Below the pieces are notes generated by a model that was not told the origin of the DNA, searched no databases, and saw only the letters and a list, made by a program, of their open reading frames with translations. Of a DNA stretch of 64,000 bases, positions 34,365 to 42,741 are shown one piece after another. The stretch lies in contig NZ_JAEUAW010000002.1 in assembly GCF_019511665.1 (NCBI RefSeq), positions 124,001 to 188,000 of the forward strand. The letters are read 5' to 3'. Source of the DNA: Microbacterium jejuense (GTDB lineage: Bacteria; Actinomycetota; Actinomycetes; Actinomycetales; Microbacteriaceae). Positions within the stretch are counted from its first letter, which is position 1, and every line of letters begins with the position of its first letter. The position numbers and the translations under genes are program-made.

Positions 34365-35046
34365 GCAGGACGTCCTCGCCGACCTCGCGGCGCACATCGA
34401 CATCAGCTGCGTGCAGGCGCGCCACAATCGCGCCGACCTCGAAGAGCTCGCGCAGCGCGCCATCACCGGCGGCTTCGTCAGCGCCCACGTGCTGCCGAAC
34501 TGGCTGCCCGTCATGCGCGAGCTGCTCGCCGGCTCGACGGTGCTGGCCGGGTCTCCGGTCGGCTTCCCGAGCGGCGGGGCCACGACGGCGACCAAGGTCG
34601 CCGAGGCGCGCGAACTGCTCGACCTCGGCGCGCAGGAGCTCGACGTCGTCGTCGCGATCGGCAGGCTGCGCTCGGGCGAGTCGGACTACGTCACGCGCGA
34701 GCTCGCCGCTGTCGTGGAGGTCGTGGGCGACCGCGTTCCCCTTCGCGCGATCCTCGAGGTCGGCTACCTCGACGACGACCAGATCCGCGCGGGCGTCGAC
34801 GCCGCGATCGCGGCGGGCGTGCCCTGGATCAAGACCGGCACCGGGTGGTCCGGCATCCCGACCACCGTCGACCACATCCGCGTGATCGCCGACCAGGCCG
34901 CAGGCCGCGCGGCACTCAAGGCGGCGGGCGGCGTGCGCGATCTCGCCACGGTGCGCGAGATGGCGCGCCTCGGCGTCACCCGATTCGGAATGAACGCCGA
35001 TGCCGCCGTCGCGGCGGTGACTGCGGCATCCAGGAGCGAAGCATGA
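34357..35046 (+). CDS. Deoxyribose-phosphate aldolase-like (DeoC family) protein
   Basis: This 229-residue TIM-barrel protein has the DeoC catalytic set: Asp96 in ELDVVVAIG, the Schiff-base Lys159 in PWIKTGTGW and Lys188 in ALKAAGGVRD. The N-terminal HIDISCVQ replaces the usual HTxL and could alter specificity. It performs a reversible aldol cleavage, in classical DeoC giving glyceraldehyde 3-phosphate and acetaldehyde. No deoxynucleoside genes are near, so the true substrate is probably a pathway-specific phosphate. The rare TTG start overlaps the upstream stop; the downstream overlap is ATGA. Confidence 0.83.
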   Translation: MPEQDVLADLAAHIDISCVQARHNRADLEELAQRAITGGFVSAHVLPNWLPVMRELLAGSTVLAGSPVGFPSGGATTATKVAEARELLDLGAQELDVVVAIGRLRSGESDYVTRELAAVVEVVGDRVPLRAILEVGYLDDDQIRAGVDAAIAAGVPWIKTGTGWSGIPTTVDHIRVIADQAAGRAALKAAGGVRDLATVREMARLGVTRFGMNADAAVAAVTAASRSEA

Positions 35047-36011
35047 CTTTTCCCACCATGAATGCCCACGATCTGCGGCCGGCAGAGGCGCCGACGCTCT
35101 ACTTCATCGGTGTGACCACCGGGCGCTCGTCGATCCAGTACGTCTTCCCCCGCTGGGCCGACGAGCTGGGACTCGAGGGGGCTGTACTGCAGGGCATCGA
35201 CCTGCCGCTGCACGCGCCGGCGGAGGACTACCGCCGCGTCGTCGAGTTCATCGCCGCCGACCCGCTGAGCCTCGGCGCCCTCGTCACGACGCACAAGATC
35301 GACCTCTTCGCCGCGTGCCGCGACCTGTTCGACGAGATCGACCCGTTCGCGCTCCTCATGGGCGAGACGAGCTGCATCTCCAAGCGCGACGGCAAGCTGA
35401 TCTGCCACGCCAAGGACCCGATCTCGAGCGGCCTGGCTCTGGACGCCGTCATCCCCGACGGCCACTGGAGCCGCACCGGCGCCGACGCGCTGTGCATGGG
35501 CGCCGGCGGCTCGACCATCGCCATCAGCTGGTACCTCTCGCGCCCCGAGTCCGGCGCCGAGCGCCCCGGCCGCATCATCGTGACGAACCGGTCGCCGCAG
35601 CGCCTGGAGCACATCCGCGAGATCCACGCGCAGCTCGACACCGACACCGTGTTCGAATACGTGCTCACCCCGACCTCCGCCGACAACGACCGCGTCGTGG
35701 CGGGACTCGCACCGGGATCGCTCGTGGTCAACGCGACGGGCCTCGGAAAGGATGCCCCGGGCTCGCCGCTCACGGATGCCGGCGTCTTTCCCGAGCGCGC
35801 CATCGCGTGGGACCTCAACTACCGCGGCGACCTCGTGTTCCTCGATCAGGCACGCGCTCAGGAGGACGCGCGCAGCCTGCAGGTGGAGGATGGTTGGATC
35901 TACTTCGTGCACGGATGGACGCAGGTGATCGCCGAGGTGTTCCACATCGACATCCCCACCGCGGGGCCCTCGTTCGAGCGCCTGAGCGAGCTCGCCCTCG
36001 CGACGCGGTGA
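35043..36011 (+). CDS. Shikimate dehydrogenase-like protein
   Basis: The 322-residue protein resembles shikimate 5-dehydrogenase: an N-terminal substrate domain (LYFIGVTTGRSSIQYVFPRWAD, GALVTTHKID), a Rossmann domain with CMGAGGSTIAI, VNATGLGKD and FVHGWTQVIAEVF. The Lys of VTTHK matches the catalytic Lys of the family. It is longer than typical AroE (about 270-290 residues) and the substrate-binding serines are changed, so shikimate is unlikely. It probably oxidises or reduces a carbocyclic or sugar-acid intermediate of the operon. Its ATG overlaps the DeoC-like stop. Confidence 0.78.
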   Translation: MTFPTMNAHDLRPAEAPTLYFIGVTTGRSSIQYVFPRWADELGLEGAVLQGIDLPLHAPAEDYRRVVEFIAADPLSLGALVTTHKIDLFAACRDLFDEIDPFALLMGETSCISKRDGKLICHAKDPISSGLALDAVIPDGHWSRTGADALCMGAGGSTIAISWYLSRPESGAERPGRIIVTNRSPQRLEHIREIHAQLDTDTVFEYVLTPTSADNDRVVAGLAPGSLVVNATGLGKDAPGSPLTDAGVFPERAIAWDLNYRGDLVFLDQARAQEDARSLQVEDGWIYFVHGWTQVIAEVFHIDIPTAGPSFERLSELALATR

Positions 36012-36015
36012 CGCC

Positions 36016-37527
36016 GTGACCGCACTCGCGCTGGCCTTCGACCTCGGCACCGGAGGCTGCAAGGCCTCGCTGTGGGACGAGCACGCGCACATGCTCGCCG
36101 AGACGGTCAGCGAGTACGACACCCTGCATCCCGCCCCCGGCCGCAACGAGCAGCGCCCCGAGGACTGGTGGCGCGCCATCGTGGCGTCCACGCGCGAGAT
36201 CATCGAGAGGGTCCCGGATGCCGCGACCTCCGTCGCCGGCATCGCGCTGTCGGGGCAGAGCCTCGGTGCCGTGCAGCTCGACGACGCGCTCGAGCTGGTG
36301 CGACCGACGACGCCGATCTGGTCGGACGCGCGCGGACTCACCGCGCACGTGTTCGCCGAGCTGCCCGAGCCGGAGTGGTACCGGCGCACCGGCAACGGGT
36401 TCGGTGCGGCGCTCTACCCGGTGTTCAAGGCCGCAGCCTTCGCGGCCGAAGAACCGGAGGCGTGGGCACGCACGCGGCACCTGGTCGGCTCGAAGGACTG
36501 GATCAACCTGCGGCTGACCGGACGCCTCGTCACCGACCATTCGATGGCATCGGGATCGGGCGCGTACTCGCTCGAGCGCGGCGGCTACGACGATGAGATC
36601 CTCGCCGCCGCGGGCCTGTCGCGGGAGCTCTTCGCCGAACCCGTCGAGTCCGCCGACGTCGTCGGCGCTCTCACAGGCGACGCCGCCGATGCGCTCGGCC
36701 TGAGGGTCGGCATCCCGGTGTTCGCGGGCGCCGTCGACAACGCGGCCATGGCGCTCGGCTCACGCGGCACCGGCGAGGGGCGCCTCTACGCCGCGCTCGG
36801 TTCGTCGAGCTGGATGACCGTCACGAGCGCTCGCCCCGTGCTCGACGAGCACTCCCGGCCCTACGTCTTCCGCCACGCGATCCCGGGCCTCCACGTGAGC
36901 GCGCTGTCGACCTTCTCGAGCGGCACCACCATCGGGTGGCTGCGGGACCTGCTGGCACCCGGCGAGCCCATCGGCACCTTCGTCGACCGTGCCGCGGCGA
37001 GCGCGCCCGGTGCCGGCGGCGCGGTCATGCTCCCGACACTCGCGGGCGGCACGCCGCTGGAGGGCGGCTCCGGTGTGCGCGGAGGCCTCGCCGGGCTGGA
37101 GCTCGGCACCACGTCTGCCGACCTCGTGCGCGCGTGCCTGGAGGGCATCGCGTTCGCCCTCGACCGCAGCCTGCGGCTCATGCGCGAGCTGAGCGGCAGC
37201 GACGACGAGCTGCTCATCTCGGGCGGCGGCAGCCGGTCGCCCGTCTGGAACCGCATCTACGCCGACATCCTGCAGACGCCGCTCGTGCGCACGAGCGTCG
37301 ACCAGCAGGCCGCAACGCTCGGCGCCGCCGCGATCGCGTTCGTCGGCATGGGCGCGTGGACCGACTTCGGCCGCGTCGACGACGCCCACTCCGTGATCGA
37401 GCGCATCCTGCCTGCCGACGACGCCGAGGCCGCCTACCGAGCCGCACGCGCGCGCTTCGACGCCGCCTCGACTGCCCTCGCCGCCCTGCCCCCACAGACC
37501 CCTTCCCACCACCTGGAGTCCTCATGA
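36016..37527 (+). CDS. FGGY-family carbohydrate kinase, xylulokinase-like
   Basis: This 503-residue protein has the FGGY signatures: LAFDLGTGGCKASLWD at the N-terminus, GIALSGQSLGAV, catalytic Asp241 in AGAVDNAAMALG, and the C-terminal adenosine motif LLISGGGSRSPVWNRIYADIL. It phosphorylates a pentulose, hexulose or polyol using ATP. It sits in the middle of the cupin/DeoC/SDR/RbsD/KDPG-aldolase operon, so it probably makes the phosphate that the aldolases and the RpiR regulator recognise. The GTG start lies 4 nt after the upstream stop. Confidence 0.92.
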   Translation: MTALALAFDLGTGGCKASLWDEHAHMLAETVSEYDTLHPAPGRNEQRPEDWWRAIVASTREIIERVPDAATSVAGIALSGQSLGAVQLDDALELVRPTTPIWSDARGLTAHVFAELPEPEWYRRTGNGFGAALYPVFKAAAFAAEEPEAWARTRHLVGSKDWINLRLTGRLVTDHSMASGSGAYSLERGGYDDEILAAAGLSRELFAEPVESADVVGALTGDAADALGLRVGIPVFAGAVDNAAMALGSRGTGEGRLYAALGSSSWMTVTSARPVLDEHSRPYVFRHAIPGLHVSALSTFSSGTTIGWLRDLLAPGEPIGTFVDRAAASAPGAGGAVMLPTLAGGTPLEGGSGVRGGLAGLELGTTSADLVRACLEGIAFALDRSLRLMRELSGSDDELLISGGGSRSPVWNRIYADILQTPLVRTSVDQQAATLGAAAIAFVGMGAWTDFGRVDDAHSVIERILPADDAEAAYRAARARFDAASTALAALPPQTPSHHLESS

Positions 37528-38249
37528 CCACGAAGCCCCTGGTCGTCATCACCGGAGCCAGCTCCGGCATCGGCGCCGCCACCGCGCGCGCCTTCTCGGC
37601 CGCCGGCCACCCCCTGCTGCTCATCGCCCGGCGCCTCGAGCCGATGCAGGAGCTCGGCCTGCCCGAGACCGAGCTGGCGACCGCCGACGTCAACGACACT
37701 CCCGCCGTCGCCGCCGCGATCGCCCGCGCTGAGGAGCGGTTCGGGCCCGTCGATCTGCTCATCAACAACGCGGGCCTCATGGCGCTGTCGTCCGTGGCCG
37801 AGCAGGATCCGGCACTCGTGCAGGAGCAGTTCGACGTCAACTGCGTCGCGCTCATGAAGAACAGCCAGCTGGTGCTGCGGGGCATGCAGGAGCGCAAGCA
37901 CGGCACGATCGTCAACATCGGGTCGATCGCCGGCAAGCAGCTCTACGCCGACCACACCGTCTACAACGGCACCAAGTACGCCGTGCATGCGATGACCGAG
38001 GGCCTGCGCCGCGAGAACGCCGCGCACAACGTCCGCGTGCTGCTGGTGGCCCCGGGCATGGTCGACACGGGCCTGCTCGGCAACACCGGCGAGGGCGACG
38101 TGCTCGACGGCTACCTCGACTACAAGAAGAGCATCGGCGGCGGCCTGGTGCCCGACGACATCGCCCGCGCCATCCTCACCGCCTACCAGCTGCCTCAGCA
38201 CATCTCGTTCCGCGAGATCGTCGTGGCACCCACCTCGCAGGACGCCTGA
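37524..38249 (+). CDS. Short-chain dehydrogenase/reductase
   Basis: This 241-residue classical SDR has TGASSGIGAATARAF, NNAGLMALS, the Ser in NIGSIAG and the YNGTK Tyr/Lys pair. An Arg-Arg after the second strand (LLLIARRLE) suggests NADP(H). The C-terminal ISFREIVVAPTSQDA resembles YdfG-type serine/3-hydroxyacid dehydrogenases. Its ATG overlaps the kinase stop (ATGA) with GGAG upstream. The pathway role, oxidation or reduction of a sugar or 3-hydroxyacid, is inferred. Confidence 0.9.
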   Translation: MTTKPLVVITGASSGIGAATARAFSAAGHPLLLIARRLEPMQELGLPETELATADVNDTPAVAAAIARAEERFGPVDLLINNAGLMALSSVAEQDPALVQEQFDVNCVALMKNSQLVLRGMQERKHGTIVNIGSIAGKQLYADHTVYNGTKYAVHAMTEGLRRENAAHNVRVLLVAPGMVDTGLLGNTGEGDVLDGYLDYKKSIGGGLVPDDIARAILTAYQLPQHISFREIVVAPTSQDA

Positions 38250-38644
38250 TGAAGAAGAGTGGAATCCTCCACGCCGAACTCTCCGGGCACCTGGCCCGGC
38301 TCGGTCACACCGACCAGTTCCTCGTCGTCGACTCGGGCTTCCCCGTGCCGCCGGGCGTGCCCGTAGTGGACCTGCGGGTCGTCTACGGCCTGCCCGCCTT
38401 CGCCCCGGTGCTGACGGCGATCGCCGGCGAGGTCGTCGTCGAACATGCCCTCGTGGCGACCGAGCTCGCCGGCGCCAACCCCGCCGCGCACGATGTCATC
38501 GCCGACCGGTTCGGCGAGCTCGACACCGTCGACCACTCCGAGCTCAAGCGCCGTGCCGCCGCAGCCCGCTTCGCGGTGCGCACCGCCGAAGACACCCCGT
38601 ACGCCAATGTCCTCCTCACGGCGGGCGTGGGGTTCCCGGTATGA
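38249..38644 (+). CDS. rbsD: RbsD/FucU-family sugar mutarotase (D-ribose pyranase-like)
   Basis: A 131-residue protein with the RbsD start MKKSGILHAELSGHLARLGH, the DQFLVVDSGFPVP segment containing the active-site Asp, and a C-terminal TPYANVLLTAGVGF end. RbsD proteins interconvert pyranose and furanose forms or anomers of sugars such as ribose. The overlap TGATG with the SDR and ATG with the aldolase shows tight coupling. The actual sugar is unknown; the symbol reflects the family. Confidence 0.9.
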   Translation: MKKSGILHAELSGHLARLGHTDQFLVVDSGFPVPPGVPVVDLRVVYGLPAFAPVLTAIAGEVVVEHALVATELAGANPAAHDVIADRFGELDTVDHSELKRRAAAARFAVRTAEDTPYANVLLTAGVGFPV

Positions 38645-39276
38645 CCGCGGCGCCCGCCGTTCTCGGCGCCAACCGCATCGTGCCGGTCGTGGTCATCGAC
38701 GGCGCAGACCGCGCGCCCGACCTCGCCGACGCGCTCACCGCCGGCGGCATCCGCTGCGCCGAGATCACCCTGCGCACGCCCGCCGGCCTCGACGCCATCC
38801 GCGCCACGGCCGGGCGTTCCGACTTCGTCGTGGGTGCGGGCACCGTGCTCACCACGGACCAGGTGGATGCCGCCGCCGACGCGGGCGCGCAGTTCCTGGT
38901 TTCGCCCGGGCTCGACGACGCCGTGATCGCCCGCGCCGCCGAGCGCGGCATCCCGATCGTGCCGGGTGTCGCGACCGCGACCGAGATCCAGCGGGCACTG
39001 AGCCACGGCATCCATCATCTGAAGCTCTTCCCGGCGGGGCTCGTCGGCGGACTCGCCGCCGTGCGCGCATTCGCCGGCCCCTTCCCCGACGTGAAGTTCC
39101 TGCCGTCGGGCGGCGTCTCGGTCGACAACGCCGCGGAGTACCTCGCCTCGCCGTCGGTCTTCGCCGTCAGCGGGTCGTGGATGGTGCCCACCGCCGCAAT
39201 CTCGGCGGGCGATTTCGACACGGTGCGGTCACTGTCGGCCGCCGCGACGGCCGCCATCGACAGCTCGGCGAAATAG
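38641..39276 (+). CDS. eda: 2-keto-3-deoxy-6-phosphogluconate (KDPG/KHG)-family aldolase
   Basis: This 211-residue TIM barrel has the KDPG aldolase residues: Glu41 in EITLRTP, the RxDFVVGAGTVL strand, and Schiff-base Lys128 in HHLKLFPA, followed by KFLPSGGVSVDNAAEY. It cleaves 2-keto-3-deoxy acid phosphates to pyruvate and an aldehyde, or acts on a related pathway-specific keto acid. It is the last gene of the operon. Its stop codon is followed within 15 nt by an operator-like site. The symbol denotes the family, not a proven KDPG role. Confidence 0.88.
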   Translation: MTAAPAVLGANRIVPVVVIDGADRAPDLADALTAGGIRCAEITLRTPAGLDAIRATAGRSDFVVGAGTVLTTDQVDAAADAGAQFLVSPGLDDAVIARAAERGIPIVPGVATATEIQRALSHGIHHLKLFPAGLVGGLAAVRAFAGPFPDVKFLPSGGVSVDNAAEYLASPSVFAVSGSWMVPTAAISAGDFDTVRSLSAAATAAIDSSAK

Positions 39277-39288
39277 TAGCCGTACTAC
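39276..39288. promoter_or_regulatory. RpiR-type operator (site E1)
   Basis: The inverted repeat GTAG-CCGTA-CTAC overlaps the last base of the aldolase stop codon region and lies 153 nt before the secreted glycosidase. Confidence 0.6.
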
Positions 39289-39360
39289 CTTCACTACCTT
39301 TGCAATAGGCCTTGCGCGGCCCATTTGCGCCCGTCTAGCCTGGCTCGCACCACGATGTGC

Positions 39361-39373
39361 GTAGTGTCACTAC
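39361..39373. promoter_or_regulatory. RpiR-type operator (site E2)
   Basis: The inverted repeat GTAG-TGTCA-CTAC is centred 85 bp (about eight turns) from the site at 39276-39288 and 68 nt before the ATG at 39441. It gives the secreted glycosidase its own regulated promoter. Confidence 0.65.
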
Positions 39374-39440
39374 ATCTGGGTGACCATCGGCGGTCACACC
39401 GGCGGCGCTGCGCTCTATCGACGTCGATAGGAGAAATGGA

Positions 39441-42065
39441 ATGCGACGACGGCGAATCGGCACCGCGATCGCGGCGACGACAGCCTTGGCGGTGGGGACG
39501 CTGGTGCCCGCACTGCCCGCTTTCGCGGCGAGCACGGATGCGCAGCGAACGGTCACGGTGAACCTGGACGAGGTGCTGCAGGAGGACTACCTCGGCATCG
39601 GGGTCAACGTCATCCCGTGGAGCCTCATGGGCGACACCGCCGCCTACGGCTACGACGACGCCGACTGGGAGGTCGACGTCGAGCGGATCCTCACCGTGCA
39701 GCCCAAGGTGGCGCGCGTGTGGTTCCAGATCGACTGGATGGAGCTCGAGAAGGGGCAGTACGACTTCGAGAGCCCCGAGATGAAGGCGTTCTACCGCTAC
39801 CTCGACGCCTTCCAGCAGGCGGGCACCGAGGTGCTGCTGAACTTCGGGTGGAAGGTCGGCGAGCGCGTGCACGACTGGTTCCTCTACCCCGGCGTCCAGA
39901 AGCCGTACGAGAGCGCCCCCGGCGACCTCGTGGCGTACGGGCACTCGGCCTCGGCCCTGCTGAACGAGCTCATCAACAACCGCGGCTACGACAACGTCGA
40001 CTACCTCACGTTCTACAACGAGCCCAACGGCAGCTGGGACTTCGAGGGTCCCGCCGACCAGAAGGCGTACTACGCCGAGATGGCGCGCAAGGTGCACGAG
40101 CAGCTGCAGGCCGACGGCCTGCGCGACGACGTGCAGATCTGGGGCCCGGAGGAGGTCAACGCCCCCGACTGGACGAAGTACATGGCCGAGAACGCGGGCG
40201 ACGTGTTCGACCAGTACTCCTTCCACCTCTACGGCGAGTCGTACGACTTCATGAGCCAGGCGATCGACCAGCGCCGCTCGTCCATCGGCGACGCGCCGCT
40301 GAACCTGTCGGAGATGGGCTGGACCAACCCCGGCACGAGCGTCTGGGAGACCGGGTACCCGAACTACATCATCCGCAGCGCCAACGGGGGCGTGCACTCG
40401 AACCTCGTGTGGCAGCTCAACGGCGTGATGACCGACGACCCCCGCGGCGACACCAACGGCTCGTTCAACATGTGGGACTCGCTCGTGCTCGGCCTCAAGC
40501 CGACCGCCGCGTTCTACGAGGCCGGCCTGCTCATGCGGTACATCCCCGCCCACAGCACGGTGCTCGGCACGGAGGTGTCGGACGACGACGTGCGGGCCAC
40601 GGCGTTCCGCGACGCGGACGGAGAGCTCACCGTCCTCGTCGAGACGGCCGACGGGCGCCCCAAGGACGTCACCGTGCGGTTCGCCGGCGGCAAGGTCAAC
40701 GACCGCTTCAACCGCTTCGTCTTCGACGACTCGGTCGCCCAGCCGGAGGCCAATGCCCTGCTGCCCGCGTCGACGGGTCAGTTCGCCCTGAAGAAGTCGG
40801 CGTTCACCGACGCCGAGATCGGCGGCGCCCACACGTTCGCGATCTACACGACCGCTCCCGCCGAGACGCAGGTCGCGCTCACGCCGGCGCAGTCGACGGT
40901 CGCGGGTGGCGCGCAGGTCGACCTGGATGCCTCGATCATCGACGGCACCGGAAAGCTGACGTGGTCGGTCGTGGGTGAGGGCAACGGCTCGGTGGATGCG
41001 AACGGCGTCTTCACCGCGCCGGCCGTGGAGTCGGAGCGGTCGGTCGCCATCCGTGCCACCACCAAGAGCGGCGCCTACGGCGTCGCGCAGGTGCTCGTCA
41101 CCCCGGCACCGCGTGCCGGCGTCGCGGACGCCCCCGTGTTCAGCCTCGAACCCGGGCTGTACCCGTCGGTCGAGGGCGTGACGATCACGACCGGCACGCC
41201 GGGCGCCGAGATCCGGTACACGACGGATGGCAGCAGCCCGACCGCCGAATCGACGCTCTACACGGGACAGATCATCCTGAACCCGCTGCAGACGACCTAC
41301 CTGCGCGCGATCGCGGTCGCGCCCGGGCTGGAGCCGTCGGGCGTGACGTCTCGGCTGTACAAGGTGCTCGACGTGCAGAACGCCCCCGACGGCTACGAGT
41401 TCTGCCAGTACGCCGACCGCGGGACCTGCGAGTTCGACGGTGAGGCGAGCGTCGCGTTCGGCTCGGAGGGCCTGTTCCGGTTCGGCACGTTCACCGACGG
41501 CGTCGACTGCACGGCGGCGTCGTTCGGCGGCGACCCGAACCCGGGCGGCGACAACCGGTGCTTCGTGAACCCCGAGATCCCCGACGAGGAGCCGGTGGTC
41601 ACGATCTTCAACGCCGGCTTCGAGAGCCCGGCGACGAACGGCACGGCCAACGGTCCGATGGTCAACGGCTGGACGTTCAGCGCTCGCGCCGGCATCCAGC
41701 ACAACGACAGCGTCTTCAACCCGGCGTTCCCGGCGCCGGAGGGCGAGCGCACGGCGTACCTGAAGACCGACTCGGGCCTGAACAGCCGGATCGACCAGAC
41801 GGTCATCTTCCCGGCGGGCACCTACGCGATCACGTTCTACGCCGCGAACCGCGCCGACTTCGGCGGGCTGCAAGAGATCGACGTGTTCGTCGACGACCAG
41901 CTCGTCGGCCACGCGGCGCCGGACGACAGCGGCGCGTACGAGTTCCATCAGACGAACTCGTTCACCGTCGAGTCAGGCCAGCACACCATCTCGTTCGTCG
42001 CCACGACGTTCGAGGGTGACAACACCGGCTTCGTCGACGACGTGAAGGTCATCGTCGCGGAGTGA
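39441..42065 (+). CDS. Secreted multidomain clan-A glycoside hydrolase (GH39/GH5-like)
   Basis: This 874-residue protein begins with a Sec signal peptide (MRRRRIGTAIAATTALAVGT, then LVPALPAFA, cleavage after AFA near residue 29). The catalytic TIM barrel has the acid/base Glu194 in TFYNEPNGSW and the likely nucleophile Glu291 in LSEMGW. A beta-domain follows, then an Ig-like Big_2-type module (about 475-560), a chitobiase-C-like module with PGAEIRYTTDGSSPT, and a C-terminal jelly-roll, CBM-like module (FNAGFESPATNG to the end). It probably attacks the external polysaccharide first. AGGAG lies 7 nt before the ATG. The family assignment within clan A is uncertain. Confidence 0.83.
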   Translation: MRRRRIGTAIAATTALAVGTLVPALPAFAASTDAQRTVTVNLDEVLQEDYLGIGVNVIPWSLMGDTAAYGYDDADWEVDVERILTVQPKVARVWFQIDWMELEKGQYDFESPEMKAFYRYLDAFQQAGTEVLLNFGWKVGERVHDWFLYPGVQKPYESAPGDLVAYGHSASALLNELINNRGYDNVDYLTFYNEPNGSWDFEGPADQKAYYAEMARKVHEQLQADGLRDDVQIWGPEEVNAPDWTKYMAENAGDVFDQYSFHLYGESYDFMSQAIDQRRSSIGDAPLNLSEMGWTNPGTSVWETGYPNYIIRSANGGVHSNLVWQLNGVMTDDPRGDTNGSFNMWDSLVLGLKPTAAFYEAGLLMRYIPAHSTVLGTEVSDDDVRATAFRDADGELTVLVETADGRPKDVTVRFAGGKVNDRFNRFVFDDSVAQPEANALLPASTGQFALKKSAFTDAEIGGAHTFAIYTTAPAETQVALTPAQSTVAGGAQVDLDASIIDGTGKLTWSVVGEGNGSVDANGVFTAPAVESERSVAIRATTKSGAYGVAQVLVTPAPRAGVADAPVFSLEPGLYPSVEGVTITTGTPGAEIRYTTDGSSPTAESTLYTGQIILNPLQTTYLRAIAVAPGLEPSGVTSRLYKVLDVQNAPDGYEFCQYADRGTCEFDGEASVAFGSEGLFRFGTFTDGVDCTAASFGGDPNPGGDNRCFVNPEIPDEEPVVTIFNAGFESPATNGTANGPMVNGWTFSARAGIQHNDSVFNPAFPAPEGERTAYLKTDSGLNSRIDQTVIFPAGTYAITFYAANRADFGGLQEIDVFVDDQLVGHAAPDDSGAYEFHQTNSFTVESGQHTISFVATTFEGDNTGFVDDVKVIVAE

Positions 42066-42071
42066 CTGCCT

Positions 42072-42107
42072 GAGACGGCGCGTCGGCTTCGGCCGGCGCG
42101 CCGTCTC
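42072..42107. terminator. Bidirectional hairpin terminator with UUCG loop
   Basis: The arms GAGACGGCGCG / CGCGCCGTCTC plus an inner CGGC/GCCG stem close a TTCG tetraloop. It lies between the convergent ends of the secreted glycosidase and mnhG, so it can serve both. Confidence 0.8.
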
Positions 42108-42118
42108 TGTGTCGTGGC

Positions 42119-42475
42119 TCAGCCGCCCGCGGCGGGAGGTGTGCGTTTGGACTCGGCGAGTTCGTCGACGTAGAGCCCCGTCTCGTCGATCGTGCCGTTG
42201 CGGTACGCCTGGCGCCCCACCATGTGCGCCGACAGCGGCGCGGTCGCCAGCTGGATCAGCACCACGGGCACGAGGAACGCGACGACCGGCCATGACCGCA
42301 GCGACAGCGCGATCGCGAGGCAGATGAGGATCAGGCCCAGCACCTGCGGCTTGGTCGCCGCGTGCAGGCGCGTGGGCACGTCGCGGAAGCGCAGCACGCC
42401 GATCGCGGCGGTCAGGCAGAGCAGCGCCCCGATGAGGATCAGGACCAGCGCAGTCACGTCGAGTGCGGCATCCAT
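42119..42475 (-). CDS. mnhG: Mrp/Mnh Na+/H+ antiporter subunit G
   Basis: This 118-residue membrane protein shows the MnhG pattern: three helices and the conserved GVLRFRDVPTRLHAATKPQVLGL segment. Mrp antiporters exchange cytoplasmic Na+ for H+ as a multi-subunit membrane complex in alkali and salt tolerance. It is the last gene of the operon. The ATG shares one base with the mnhF stop codon (TGATG). A hydrophilic C-terminal tail of about 25 residues is longer than the minimal subunit. Confidence 0.93.
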   Translation of the reverse strand: MDAALDVTALVLILIGALLCLTAAIGVLRFRDVPTRLHAATKPQVLGLILICLAIALSLRSWPVVAFLVPVVLIQLATAPLSAHMVGRQAYRNGTIDETGLYVDELAESKRTPPAAGG

Positions 42476-42741
42476 CAGCGTTCCTGGTCCCTTCTCGCGA
42501 CGAACCGCGCGATCGAGATCGACCCGAACACGCCCACCGCGGCGATGATGAGCAGCACCGGCAGCGTCCGCGTGTGGTGGTTGATCGCCATCTCGGCGCC
42601 CAGCACGCACATCACCTCGGTGAGCAGCACGTCGGACGCCACCGCCCGGTCGAGGATCGACGGTCCGATCACGATGCGCCACAGCGTCAGCAGTGCCGCG
42701 ACCGCGAAGATCACGTAGATCGCGATCAGCATCACGTTCAT
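42475..42741 (-). CDS. mnhF: Mrp/Mnh Na+/H+ antiporter subunit F
   Basis: This 88-residue protein has three hydrophobic helices and the MnhF core LTLWRIVIGPSILDRAVASDVL. Its size is standard. It overlaps mnhE by 4 nt and mnhG by 1 nt, as in other Mrp operons where E, F and G are the small membrane subunits of the complex. Confidence 0.94.
   Translation of the reverse strand: MNVMLIAIYVIFAVAALLTLWRIVIGPSILDRAVASDVLLTEVMCVLGAEMAINHHTRTLPVLLIIAAVGVFGSISIARFVARRDQER

Noticed and set aside
39294..41948. An 884-codon open frame on the minus strand
   Set aside because: It is antisense to the secreted glycosidase, which has a signal peptide, ribosome site and catalytic motifs.
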